Shown here: in pieces, positions 24,890-35,581 of the stretch | How positions within the stretch are numbered: position 1 is the first letter of the stretch | Layout of the letters: every line of letters begins with the position of its first letter | Origin: Lithobates sylvaticus | Lineage: Eukaryota > Chordata > Amphibia > Anura > Ranidae | Assembly (NCBI GenBank): GCA_028564925.1 | Contig: CM053031.1 | Coordinates: 162,790,726 to 162,854,725, forward strand | Length of the DNA stretch: 64,000 nucleotides | Reading direction: 5' to 3' | Notes under the pieces: model-generated | Told to the model about the DNA's origin: nothing | Database searches by the model: none | The model's input: only the letters and a program-made list of their open reading frames with translations | Program-made: the position numbers and the translations under genes

Positions 24890-25593
24890 TACAAAGTCCC
24901 GCCTCCTATGATAGACAGAACAGTCGTCCAATGCCAGCCCGGGCAGACGAGACTTCCTATTACAGAGGCCGCCAAGTAAACAGGAGATTCTCCTGTATGT
25001 AATCTGACGGCACTCATCCCACCCACTCTGAGGAACTATAAATACAGTATACATCTTTTGTGGCCCCAACGAATCCCTGGGCGCCGCTTTCGTTGGGAGG
25101 CCACAAAAGATAGATATATCCAAATTACCAGTGGGGCTGTATGAAACTGGACTACGGGCCGGACTTTGGACATGCCTGCTGAAAAACATTGCACCAGCAA
25201 TCAGCAGATCTCTTGTGCAATGCAAGTCTCCCGCAGAACTGTCAGGGTATCTGTGTCCCCTTACATCCAGTATAGGCAAGCAGATACACTGACTGGAAGA
25301 GTTCACTGAGAACTTTAAGCCAACAGCCACAAAGGATGTCGGGACTTGTAGTCCATTCACACACAGAGCTGTGTGACTGTATGATGCGCCCGTTTTGGCA
25401 GAGCCCCAAAGTTGACCTTATCTTTTAAGGTCTAGGGGACGGAGGAAAGCAGTTTTACTTACCCGACCCGCCCCCTTCCCCCATGCCTTGGTGGTGTTGT
25501 TTTTTCCTCTGCATCCTATAGGCCCTACATTAAAGTGATCCTAAAGTCTTTTTTTTTTTTTATTTTTAGAGACAAAAAAACAAACAAACATGT
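24890..25593. other. no gene; strong hairpin at 25053-25111
   Basis: No gene is visible. ATCTTTTGTGGCCCCAACGA at 25053 faces TCGTTGGGAGGCCACAAAAG near 25090-25109, giving a stem of about 21 bp around a 14-18 base loop. It may be an unclassified foldback repeat. Confidence 0.45.
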
Positions 25594-25985
25594 TATGCCG
25601 CGTACACACAACCAGACTTTCCGGCAGACTAGGTCCGATGGTCTTCCCAACGGACTTTTCATGGAGTTCCGACGGACTTTCCGAACGAACGGATTTGCCC
25701 ACCAAGTCCATTCATTTTGAGCGTGATGATGTAAACAAGGAAGTTCAATAGCCAGTAGCCAATAGCTTCCCTTGCGTCGTATTTGGTCCGTCGAAAGTTT
25801 TTCCCGATTTTAGTCCGTCGGAATAGAGTCCGTCGGATAGATTTGAAACATGTTCTATTCCTAGGTCCGTCTTATTTTTTCACCGAGAAACGCTTGGATT
25901 TGCCCACACACGATCGGATTGTCCGACTGACTAATCCCTTCGGACCTAGTCTGCCGGAAAGTCCGGTCCTGTGTATGCAGCATTA
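25594..25985. mobile_element. TA-flanked MITE related to 23663-24067
   Basis: ATGCCGCGTACACACAACC at the left and GTCCTGTGTATGCAGCAT at the right are inverse ends, with TA flanks. Internal GGTCCG/CGGACC motifs alternate. No coding sequence is present. Confidence 0.6.
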
Positions 25986-26290
25986 TACCTGCCCTGTGTA
26001 GTTGGCTTTGCACAGATCAGCCCAGATCCTCCTCTTCTCAGGTCTCTCTTGGGTGCACCTGGCCCCTCCCTCCTGTCAAGTGTCCCCACAGCAAGCAGCT
26101 TACTATGGGGGCACCCGAGCCAAGTCACAGCTCCATGTGCCCATTCAGACATGAAGCCCCGGTTCAGAATTGCCCCCTTTCTCTCCTGATTGGCTAAACT
26201 GACTTTTATTGACAGCAGCGGGAACCAATGGCGCAGCTGTTGTGTCTTAGCCAATCAGGATGGACATCGCTGGATAGAGATGGGGTGCTG
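25986..26290. repeat. Dispersed repeat, also at 655-830 and 56395-56930
   Basis: It shares GCACAGATCAGCCCAGATCC, CTATGGGGGCACCCGAG and a GATTGGCTAA..GACAGCAGCGGGA segment with the other copies. I recognise it as a dispersed repeat by recurrence within the window only; its class is not known to me. Confidence 0.5.
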
Positions 26291-26502
26291 CCGTACACAG
26301 TTTTTTTTTTTTTTTTTTTTTATCTTCATGTAGAGCTGCAAGATTAATCACCAAGAATCGTTATCAGGATCTTGACTAGTGTTTCAGAATTATTTCTATG
26401 CAAAGAATTCTCTCTGCTCTTCTGAACCCACAGCTGTCAAAAGAAAGGAAGAGAAAAACTGGGCAGTCTGCCAAGAATCAAAACATTCTTTATCAGTTGA
26501 AC

Positions 26503-26975
26503 TTAAAGAGGAGTTCCAGGCTTTTTAGGTTTATTAAAAGTCAGCAGCTACAAAAAGTGTAGTTGCTGACTTTTAATAAACAGACAGTCACCTGTTCCAC
26601 GGTCCAGCGATGCGGCCGAACGGAGCGTCGCTCCTCTCCCCCTCCTCTCCATTGCCACTCTGGGCACCAGGCTGTCACAGCTTTCGGCTTCACGGCCGGG
26701 CATGCACACACACACACACACACACACACACGCGCTGTGCTCCCGGAGTGGACATGCGATCTCCTGGGACCTGTCACGTGTCCCAGGAGATCGCCTAGAG
26801 GGAGGGGCCGCTTAAGGCGAACGGAAGAGTCGCCTTGGAAGTCCCTGGGCGGAAGGAGGAAGTGGGACAGGAAGTCCCCCTCCTAACGAAGCCCCCACTC
26901 CCCCCCCAAAAAAAAAAAAGAGAGCAAGGAGTGCTTAAAGCGGAAGTTAAATTTTTGGGTGGAACTCCGCTTTAA
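26503..26975. mobile_element. TTAA element with GAGGAGTTCC ends
   Basis: TTAAAGAGGAGTTCCAGG at the left and GGAACTCCGCTTTAA at the right are inverse. A hairpin, AAAAGTCAGCAGCTAC with its inverse, lies at 26536-26576, and (CA)n at 26703-26731. It shares its right TTAA (26972-26975) with the next element. Confidence 0.65.
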
Positions 26976-27580
26976 AGCGGTTCTGCACTGTGTTTTTTTT
27001 TTTTTTTTTTTTAATGCAATGCAAAGGATTAGGAGGTAAATTGGGGGACTCACGTGTTCCATCTTCCTAATTGATTGCTGCCGGTTTTCCTCCTATAAAA
27101 TAATTTATATAACTGTTTCCTGCTGGGTGCCATCTTGCCTGTGGGCATGTGAAACCCCACAGGCACTTTAGATGGCCCAGCATGCACCGCCGTTACTGCG
27201 CCGAGCTCGCGCGTGCGCAGTAACGGCAAAGTGCAGCTCACGTTCTCCGAAATCTCGCGAGATGTCGGCACATCTGCCGACATCTCGCGAGATTTCGGAA
27301 TATGTGCTCGAAATCTCGGAAGATGTGGCTGAAATCTCGCGAGATTTCGGAAGATGTCCGCACTGACTCCTGGGATCAATGACACCAGATCCCAGGAGAC
27401 AGTGCGGCGTGACGACGATCGACGCAGAGACCCCGCCCACCGCCACAGAGGAAAGGAAGTCAGCGATTACAAGGTAAGTGGGGGGAAAAAAAAAAAAAAA
27501 ACACACTTCATTTAGTACTCTTTGCCTGATTTGGAAGGCAAAGAGATTTACTAAATGAAATGTGTGCAGAACCGCTTTAA
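26972..27580. mobile_element. TTAA element with AGCGGTTCTGCAC ends
   Basis: TTAAAGCGGTTCTGCAC at the left is the exact inverse of GTGCAGAACCGCTTTAA at the right. The GC-rich interior has three TCTCGCGAGA palindromes at 27253, 27283 and 27335. No coding sequence is present. Confidence 0.7.
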
Positions 27581-27627
27581 GTATAAACATTGTAACAATT
27601 TGTCAATGGAATAGACTTTGTGTGTAA

Positions 27628-28025
27628 GGCCCCTTTCACACGAGGCGGACTCTGCTTCCACGGAGTCCGCCTCTGTCCGCCGGCTCAGCTGGAGATCTCT
27701 CCGTTGATCTCCGCTGAACCGGCGGATGACAAGTCCCTCTCTGCTCACTGAGCGGGGAGGGGCTTGCGAGCGCCGCTGTTCTCTATGGAGAGATTGGATG
27801 AAAACGGACAGTGTGTCCGTTTTCATCAGATCTCACCCGATCCGATAGGGACGGATCTGGACGTAGAGACATACGTCTGCTTTTGGCGGATCGTACCAGG
27901 TCGGATGTCAGCGGACATGTCTCCGCTGACATCCGACGCTCCATAGACTAACATGGAGCGCCCGTTCAGATCCGCCGTCAAAACTGACAGGCGGATCTGA
28001 ACGGTCCGATCGTGTGAAAGGGGCC
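27628..28025. mobile_element. Harbinger-like MITE with TAA duplication
   Basis: GGCCCCTTTCACACGAGG at the left is inverse to CGTGTGAAAGGGGCC at the right. TAA flanks both sides (27625-27627 and 28026-28028), the 3-bp duplication expected of PIF/Harbinger. It resembles 11545-11908 at its ends only. Confidence 0.8.
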
Positions 28026-28133
28026 TAAGTGAAAAAAGTTTAACCACTAAACCTTTTCCTGACATTTGTTTGTTTCAAATTAAAATTTTTATAATTTTTT
28101 TTTTGCTAGAAAATTTATGTCGAACCCCCAAAC

Positions 28134-28136
<3 letters not shown>

Positions 28137-28226
<90 letters not shown>
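28137..28226. repeat. (TA)n microsatellite
   Basis: About 90 bp of pure TA repeat lies in the hAT element, at the position equivalent to the TA tract beginning near 7418 in the related copy. Confidence 0.97.
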
Positions 28227-28229
<3 letters not shown>

Positions 28230-28536
28230 TTTAGTAGACACCCTAGAGAATAAAATGGTGGTTGTTGCAATAGTTTATGTCACACTGTATTTGCGCAGCG
28301 GTCTTTCAAATGCAATTTTTTTGGAAAAAAATTACTTTAATGAATAAAAAAAAAAAAACCAAAACTAAAATTAGCCCTTTTTTTTGTATAATGTAAAAGA
28401 TCTTACATTGCAAGAGAATCGTGATCTTTTTATTCTAAGCAGAAAAAAATAAAATAATTGCGATTCTCATTTTGGCCAGAATCGTGTAGCTCTATCTTCA
28501 TGCATAGAATGCTCGAAGATGAAAAACCTTCCGCCT

Positions 28537-28973
28537 TTACACCCACTTTCACACTGGGGCGGTTTGCAGGCGCTATTGCGCTAAAAATAGCGCCTGCAAA
28601 CCGACCCGAAACAGCTGTTGCTGTGTCTTCAGTGTGAAAGCCCGAGGGCTTTTACACTGAAGCGGTGCGCTTGCAGGACGCTGAAAAATGTCCTGCAAGC
28701 CGCATCTTTGGCTCGCTGTAGGAGCGGTGTATTTACCGCTCCTATAGCGCCCGTTCCCATTAGAAACAATGGGGCAGCGCTCCGAACCCGCCCGCAAAAC
28801 GCCGCTGCAGCGGCGGTTTGCAGGCGGTATTGACCCTTTTTCGGCCGCTCGCGGGGGTAAAACCACACCGCGAGCGGCCGAAATGCGCCGCTAAAACGCC
28901 GGTAAAGCGGCGCTAAATATAGCGCCGCTTTACCGCCAGCGCCCCCACCGCTCCAGTGTGAAAGTAGCCTTAC
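28537..28973. mobile_element. Harbinger-like MITE, CTTTCACACTGG ends
   Basis: CACTTTCACACTGGGGCGG near 28545 is inverse to CCGCTCCAGTGTGAAAGTAG near 28966, with TTA on both outer sides. The interior is built of GCGGTTTGCAGGCG-type GC-rich palindromic blocks. It is related to 11545-11908. Confidence 0.7.
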
Positions 28974-29815
28974 TCTTCGTGATGTCAGAGGGCATCCGAC
29001 CCATGGAACATGGGGGGGGAAAAAAAAACGAATTTGAATTGGCTTCTGTACACATGAAAAAGGTAGCGTTTTCCGCTGCGTCATTTACTGCTGTAGTAAT
29101 GCATTCACTCTGTATGAAAACGCATGCTTGGGGTGCGATGAAGAATGAACGCATTTTTTGTACGTTCCCAAAACACGCAGCCCGCAATGGAGAGTTTTCT
29201 GTCATTTTCACTCTCGTAAAATCGTAGTAAACAGGACCAATAGGATGATGCCCCCCCTTCTAATGGGTGCACAGACAGCAATAAACACCTGACAGGGGTT
29301 CGAATCCTTCTCCATTGTAAAGTAAACCAAGCTATGAAACACCATAGTACTTTATCCAGGACGATCTCCTCCTCACATCTGTAATCAGTGGGAAGGACAG
29401 ACAACACCCACATCACACAGGAGAGAGGCGTATAGAAGGCCAGCTGGGAGCTCTGCTAGGCCAGGCAGAGGTAGGTGAAGTCATAGAGGACTGCTAGTCT
29501 TCCTCGGACTGACCTTCTCTGTCGCACTTTATAGGAGAGCAGCATTACAATCAGAGACTTGTTTACTCACCTTCAGCCGTCGAGGGAAGATGCGACTAAT
29601 GATTCCTCCAACTTCTACCGTCCGGGCTTTTCCTCTCCCCCTCCCCCTCTGACGTCACTACAGGGCTCCATGGTCCCTCCACTGAGCATGCGCACCCCTG
29701 CTCTCTGCCAGCTGCTCACTCACACCAAGCTGCTGGAAGTGAAGCAGACGCTACCTGGTGATCACGTGCTGGAGTTTACTTATCTACTGGGGGGGGGGAC
29801 ACAGCACCAAACACA
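28974..29815. other. no gene seen
   Basis: Unique-looking sequence with no supported open frame. A GGTTCGAATCC motif near 29297 resembles a tRNA internal promoter box, but no tRNA fold accompanies it. A run of G lies near 29790. Confidence 0.4.
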
Positions 29816-30764
29816 TTAACCACTTCACCCCCGGAAGATTTGGCTGCTGAATGACCGGTACGATTCGGCACTGCGTCGCTTTAACTGACAATTGCGCGGT
29901 CGTGCGACGTTGCACACAAACAAAATTTACGTCCTTCTTTCCCCACAAATAGTGCTTTCTTTTGGTGGTATTTGATCACCTCTGCGGTTTTTATTTTTTG
30001 CACTATAAACAAAAAAAGAGCGACAATTTTGAAAAAAACACAATATTTTGTACTTTTTGCTATAATAAATATCCCCATTTTTTAAAAAAAAAAGCAATTT
30101 TTTTCTCAGTTTAGGCCGATATGTATTCTTCTACATATTTTTGGTAATAAAAATCGCAATAAGCGTATATTGATTGGTTTGCGCAAAAGTAAAATAGGGG
30201 ATAGATTTATAGCATATTTATTATTATATATTTTTTTTCCTAGTAATGGTGGTGATCTGCGATTTTTATCGGGACTGCGACATTATGGCGGACACATCGG
30301 ACACTTTTGACACACTTTTGGGACCATTGGCATTTATACAGCGATCAGTGCTGTAAAAGTGCACTTATTACTGTAAAAAATTCACTGGCAGTAAAGGCGT
30401 TAACACTAGGGGGCAATCAAGGGGTTAATTGTGTTCCCTGTGTGTGTTTCTAACTGGGGGGGGGGGTGGGTACTGACCAAGAAGAAATGACAGATTGTGG
30501 TTGGAACACATGATCTGTCACTCCTCACAGAACAGAACAGGGATTTGTATATTTACACACACACGTCCCTGTTCTGCATCTTGTGCCCACGATCGCTTGC
30601 GGCTAGCGGTTATCGCGACCGCAATCATGAGCATTCGCACTCCCGCGATGCAGCGGGCACGCCTGCTATCCCACTTAAAGGGACTGGCGTATAGCTATGA
30701 CGGTTCGCAGGATCGTGCCGACTTGCCGCAGTATTATGATGGCGGCTGGTCAGCAAGCGGTTAA
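29816..30764. mobile_element. TTAA-flanked element, CCACTTCACCCCC family (copy 4)
   Basis: It runs from TTAACCACTTCACCCCC to GCAAGCGGTTAA. The order of internal blocks follows 13584-14613 but divergence is clearly higher, so this copy is older. No transposase is present. Confidence 0.7.
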
Positions 30765-31026
30765 ATATCTGGAAAGCTGCATTCCGACAGGCAATTCGCA
30801 CATGCTGCGATTTCCATTCCCAAATAGGCGAGCGGTTGTGGCGTGCATGCAATGACAGGCTGACAGTGGCTGTAGTTATTTGTAACCAGTCGTAAAGCTA
30901 GTAATTACATGCAGCGGTCTTGGTTGTGTACAGGTGATGGCCAGTTGTGCGACCTGTCATGGATAGCTGCGCCTGCCATCAGTCTGTCATTGTTTTGAGG
31001 ACAAGGGCTGCAGCTGGTTCCGCACA
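30765..31026. other. no gene seen
   Basis: A short unassigned stretch between a TTAA element and a minisatellite. Confidence 0.3.
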
Positions 31027-31676
31027 CCTGTAAGATGTAGGAATCTGCACATAAGACACAAGAATCTGCACGTAAAGACATAGAAAGCTGCATGCAAGAC
31101 ACAAGAATCTGCATATAAGACGCAGGAATCTGCATGTAAGACACAAGAATCTGCACGTAAGACGCAGGAATCTGCATGTAAGACGCAGGAATCTGCACGT
31201 AAGACACAAGAATCTGCATGTAAGATGCAGGAATCTGCACGTAAGACACAAGAATCTGCATGTAAGATGCAGGAATCTGCACATAAGACCCAGAAATCTG
31301 CCTGTAAGACCCAGGAATCTGCATGTAAGACCCAGGAATCTGCACGTAAGATGCAGGAATCTGCATGTAAGACCCAGGAATCTGCACGTAAGATGCAGGA
31401 ATCTGCATGTAAGACCCAGGAATCTGCATGTAAGACGCAGGAATCTGCATGTAAGACCCAGGAATCTGCATGTAAGATGCAGGAATCTGCATGTAAGACC
31501 CAGGAATCTGCACGTAAGACGCAGGAATCTGCATGTAAGACCCAGGAATCTGCACGTAAGACGCAGGAATCTGCATGTAAGACCCAGGAATCTGCACATA
31601 AGACGCAGGAATCTGCACATAAGATGCAGGAATCTGCACATAAGATGCAGGAATCTGCATGTAAGACACAGGAATC
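31027..31676. repeat. 21-bp minisatellite (AAGACSCAGGAATCTGCATGT unit)
   Basis: About 31 units of 21 bp, for example GAATCTGCATGTAAGACCCA, run in one direction. Variable positions alternate between C, G and A before CAGGAATC and between CATGT and CACGT. 21 is a multiple of three, so long open frames exist on both strands; they encode only the repeat. Confidence 0.96.
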
Positions 31677-31896
31677 TGATGGTTCTTGCCACTAGAAAGA
31701 AATGACAGAACTCCTATTAGAAATTAAATCAATCAATATTTAAACGGTATAAACAAAATCTGTAAACACTAACAATACCCATAACAGGTAATTGACCTAA
31801 TTTACATGTAGAACACAGCATTAGAAATTATCAGCCACCCTGCTGGGATACAGGTGAAAAACAAGTTCTGTTAAGCATGCCAAGGACAGCAATGGC
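31677..31896. other. no gene seen
   Basis: A short AT-rich stretch with no recognisable element. Confidence 0.3.
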
Positions 31897-32513
31897 ATAG
31901 TTGCCAACATTGAAAAAACATTTATAGGGACACTTTTTTTGGCTGTAGGCGGAGTCTTATTATAATTAGCGGGTCCCCAGCAGCAGAGACCTCATTTACA
32001 TCTGGTGTCCCCGGCAGCGGAGCCCTCCTTTATATCTGATGTCCTCCAGCAGCGGAGCACTCCTTTACATCTGGTGTCCCCCAGCAGCGGAGCCCTCCTA
32101 ACAAATCTGTGTCCCCCAGCAACTGAGCCCTCCTTACGTCAGTGTCCCTGGCAGCAGCAGCAGAGCCCTCCTTACAGAGCAATCTGTGTCCCCAAGCAAC
32201 AGAGCCCGTCTTACTTCAGTGTCTCTGGCAGCAGCAGCTGAGCCCTCCTTACAGAGCTGCAGCTACAGTTCCCAGCAGTTCCCGGATTTCTCGTGAGTGT
32301 CTGGTCAGTGGAGAGGGGAGAAGCTGATTGGCTGCCCCTCCCCTCTCCACTGAACGCAAGGGGAAATAATCCTTGTGTGTGTTTTCCTAAAACATTCCTG
32401 ATTTTCCCAGGACAAATACAAAATCCCGGGAAATTAATCGGGACGAGCGCCTATCGGGACAAGGGTCCCAAATTTGGGATTGTCCCAGGAAAATCGGGAC
32501 TGTTGGCAAATAT
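31897..32513. mobile_element. hAT-like element with a minisatellite interior
   Basis: ATAGTTGCCAAC at the left and GTTGGCAAATAT at the right are imperfect inverse ends. GCAATGGC (31889-31896) and GCAATGGG (32514-32521) form an 8-bp duplication with one mismatch. The interior from about 31975 to 32240 is a degenerate tandem repeat of about 30-35 bp built on CAGCAGCGGAGCCCTCCTTT. Confidence 0.65.
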
Positions 32514-32729
32514 GCAATGGGCATGATCAGATTGCGTCTAATAGTAAGAGTGGCCTAGAAGAGGATGATTTAAACAGAACCACTCCCTGACCACCTACCT
32601 CTAAATGAACATAGCAGCTGCTTGGGTGAGTACAAATTGTCATTGCCTCAATGCTTAGCTACATAATGCGGCAATTTGCAGTCGACAAAAAATTTAAAGT
32701 CAGCAGCTACAGCGGAGCGCTTTTATTTT
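32514..32729. other. no gene seen
   Basis: Unassigned sequence leading into the foldback element. GTCAGCAGCTAC near 32700 is a motif also found in other repeats here. Confidence 0.3.
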
Positions 32730-33429
32730 TTTCGGGTCCGGCGTGCATCGTGATTGACGATGGATTTACATCAAAGGACACTATTTTTTATTTATTTTTT
32801 TGTTTCTTGTGGTTTTTCCTTTTTGACACTTTTTCGGTGAATGGGTAGGGGTATCATGCCCATTCTCATGGGGGGGGGGGGGGGGGGGGGGGATCTGGGG
32901 GCTTGCAGATTCTGATAAGCCCCCGTTTGCAAACCCCGACAACCACATCCCAGGTTTGTCGGAAAGAGGCCCTTGTTTGGCCATGTGGCCTGTTTTGGCT
33001 CAGGAGGAGGGGGGACGCTTACTTGTCCCCCCCTTTTCCCACTTTACAGGCAGACTAAGGATACCTCCCAGGCACTATATTTAAAGGAATTTTTCTTTTT
33101 TATTGTTTCACTTAAAGTGGGAGCCCCACTTTAAGTAAAACAATATAAAATTCCTTTAAATATAATGCCTGGAGGGTCCCTTTTTGTAGTGGCGTTGCTA
33201 GAATGGTGAAGGGGGGGCGGGCCGCACCCAGGTGACACCCGCCAGAGGGGTGACACCCGTGGGTAGTGGCACTGCTAACACCGCCCTCTGCTCTGTGTCT
33301 CGCGCCGCGGCTGTGTCCCTCAGCGGAGCAGAACGAAACCGCCTCCCCCTCCTCTCTGTTTACATCCACAGAGGAGGAGGAGCCCGAGCGACACACACCG
33401 CTGTGTGTATCTGCTGTTCTGAGGTCTGT

Positions 33430-35520
33430 AAGGGGACATCTATACTGATGGGGGGGCTGCACTGAGGGTAGGGGGTGTCTGTACTGCTGGGGGGTTTGGA
33501 CTGAGGGGGGGGGGTGCCTGTACTGCTGGGGGTGTCTGTACGGGGGGGCTGCAATGGGGGGTGTCTGCACTGGGGGGGTCTGCATGGAGGGGGGTGTCTG
33601 TACTGGGGGGTCTGCACTGAGGGGGGTGTCTGTACTGCTGGGGGTGTCTGTACTGAGGGGGGTCTGCACTGAGGGGGGTGTCTGTACTGCTGGGGGTGTC
33701 TGTACTGGTGGGTCTGCACTGGGGGTGTTTGCACTGGGGGGGGTGTCTGCACTGGGGGGGTCTGCACCCAGGGGGGTGTCTGTACTGAGGGGGGTCTGCA
33801 CTGAGGGGGGTCTGTAACTGAGGGGTGTTTGCACTGAGGGGGGGTCTGCACTGGGGGGTTTGCACTGAGGGCGTGTCTGTACTGAGGGGGTGTGCACTGA
33901 GGGGGGGGTGTCTGTACTTAGGGGGGTCTGCCCTGAGGGGGGGGGTGTCTGTAATGCTGGGGGGTGTCTGCACCGAGGTGGGGGGTGTCTGCACTGATGG
34001 AGGGGTCTGCACTGAAGGGGTGTCTGTACTAAGGGGGAGGTATATACTGAGGGAGGGGGGTCTATATTGATGGAGGGTGGTCTGTACTGAGGGAGGGGGA
34101 TCTATACTGTGGGAGGGGGGTCTGTAGTTAGTGGAGGGGGGTCTGTACTGAGGGGGGACTATAGTTGGTGGGGGGGTGTCTGTACTGCTGGGGGGTCTGC
34201 ACTGAGGGGGGTGTCTGTACTGTTGGGGGTGTCTGTACTGTGGGGTCTGTATGGGGGGGTCTGCACTGGGGGTGTCTGCACTGAGGGGGGTCTGTAACTG
34301 AGGGGGGTCTGCACTGAGGGGGGTGTCTGTACTGCTGGGGGGGGTCTGCACTGAGGGGGGTGTCTGTACTAAGGGGGTGTGCACTTAGGGGGGTGTCTGT
34401 ACTGGGTGTAAGGGGGTGTCTATACTGATGGGGGGGCTGCACTGAGGGTAGGGGGTGTCTGTACTGCTGGGGGGTCTGCACTGAGGGGGGGTGTCTGTAC
34501 TGCTGGGGGTGTCTGTACTGGGGTGTCTGTACGGGGGGGCTGCACTGGGGGGGGTGTCTGCACTGGGGGGGTCTGCACGGAGGGGGGTGTCTGTACTGAG
34601 GGGGTCTGCACTGAGGGGGGTGTCTGTACTGCTGGGGTGTCTGTACTGGGGTGTCTGCACCCAGGGGGGGTGTCTGTACTATGGGGGTCTGCACTGGGGG
34701 GGTGTCTGTACTATGGGGGTCTGCACTGGGGGGGTCTGCACCCAGGGGGGTGTCTGTACTAAGGGGGGTGTCTGTACTGAGGGGGGGGTCTGCACTGGGG
34801 GTGTCTGTACTGCTGGGGGGGTCTGCACTGAGGGGGGTCTGTAACTGAGGGGGGTGTCTGTACTGTTTTTTTTTTATGTTTGATCTTTTTTGTTTTATTT
34901 GTTTTTGGTTTTTATTTTTGTCTGCATTTTTTGGTTTTTTGTTTGTCTGTTTCTTCTTTTTTTTTTGTTGTTCTTAGTTTGTTTTTTTTGGTTTGTGTTA
35001 TTTTTATTTGTTTGGTGTTTTTTTGTGTTCTGTGTTCTTGAGGGGGTGTGAACTGGAGTTTTTTTGTTTTGTATTTTGGGTTTTGTCTTTTTACTTTTTG
35101 TTTGGTTATTTAATTTGTTTTTTGGGGGGTGTCTGGGGGGTACTGAGGGGGGTCTGTAACTGAGGGGGGTGTCTGTACTGAGGGGGGTGTCTGTGCTGAG
35201 GGGGTGTGAACTGAGGGGGGTTTGCACTGAGGGGGGGTGTCTGTACTGAGGGGGGTCTGCCCTGAGGGGGGTGTCTGTAATGCTGGGGGGTCTGCACTGA
35301 GGTGGGGGTGTCTGCACCTAGGTGGGGGTGTCTGCACTGATGGAGGGGTCTGCACTGAAGGGGTGTCTGTACTAAGGGGGAGGTTTATACTAGGGGAGGG
35401 GGGGTCTATATTGATGGAGGGTGGTCTGTACTGAGAGAGGGGGATCTATACTGTGGGAGGGGGGTCTGTAGTTAGTGGAGGGGGGTCTGTACTGAGGGGG
35501 GACTATAGTTGGTGGGGGGG
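33430..35520. repeat. G-rich minisatellite (CTGAGGGGGGTGTCTGTA unit)
   Basis: Units of about 17-27 bp combine TCTGCACTGAGGGGGG and TGTCTGTACTGCTGGGGG. Larger segments are duplicated: the block at 33440-33500 recurs at 34420-34490, and 33930-34180 recurs at 35240-35515, so the array grew by segmental steps. The plus strand holds dozens of G4-6 runs. Pro/Thr- or Gly-rich open frames across it are artefacts. Confidence 0.95.
34864..35110. repeat. T/G-rich, almost C- and A-poor block within the minisatellite
   Basis: About 245 bp consist almost wholly of T and G (TTTTTTGTTTTATTTGTTTT-like). The block lies between ordinary repeat units on both sides and matches nothing else in the window. Confidence 0.9.
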
Positions 35521-35581
35521 GTAACACCATTTTTTTCGCACCGGGTGACACCAACCCTAGTGACGCCACTGCCCCTTAGTC

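Larger units (their letters stand above)
26331..28494 (+). mobile_element. Non-autonomous hAT element with perfect 8-bp duplication
   Basis: TAGAGCTGCA starts at 26331 and TGTAGCTCTA ends at 28494. TCTTCATG flanks both sides exactly (26323-26330 and 28495-28502). It belongs to the same family as 7134-11214. No transposase is present. Two abutting TTAA elements (26503-26975 and 26972-27580), a Harbinger-like MITE (27628-28025) and a TA microsatellite lie inside it, so it is older than all of these. Confidence 0.9.
33187..35571. mobile_element. hAT-type element filled by a G-rich minisatellite
   Basis: AGTGGCGTTGCTAG at the left and CTAGTGACGCCACTG at the right are inverse ends. The same end sequences, and the paired phrase GGTGACACC, recur in 42066-43691, so the two are one family. 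The 8-bp flanks match only in part (CCTTTTTG and CCCCTTAG). About 2 kb of the interior is tandem repeat. Confidence 0.7.

Noticed and set aside
29280-29310. GGTTCGAATCC, a tRNA B-box-like motif
   Set aside because: No A box at the right distance upstream and no cloverleaf stems can be formed around it.
30905-31692. Open frames of 237-254 codons over 30905-31692
   Set aside because: They are translations of the 21-bp minisatellite and end where the array ends.
33440-34694. Pro/Thr/Gln-rich open frames resembling mucin
   Set aside because: G-rich minisatellite read on the opposite strand; no signal peptide, splice sites or domain.
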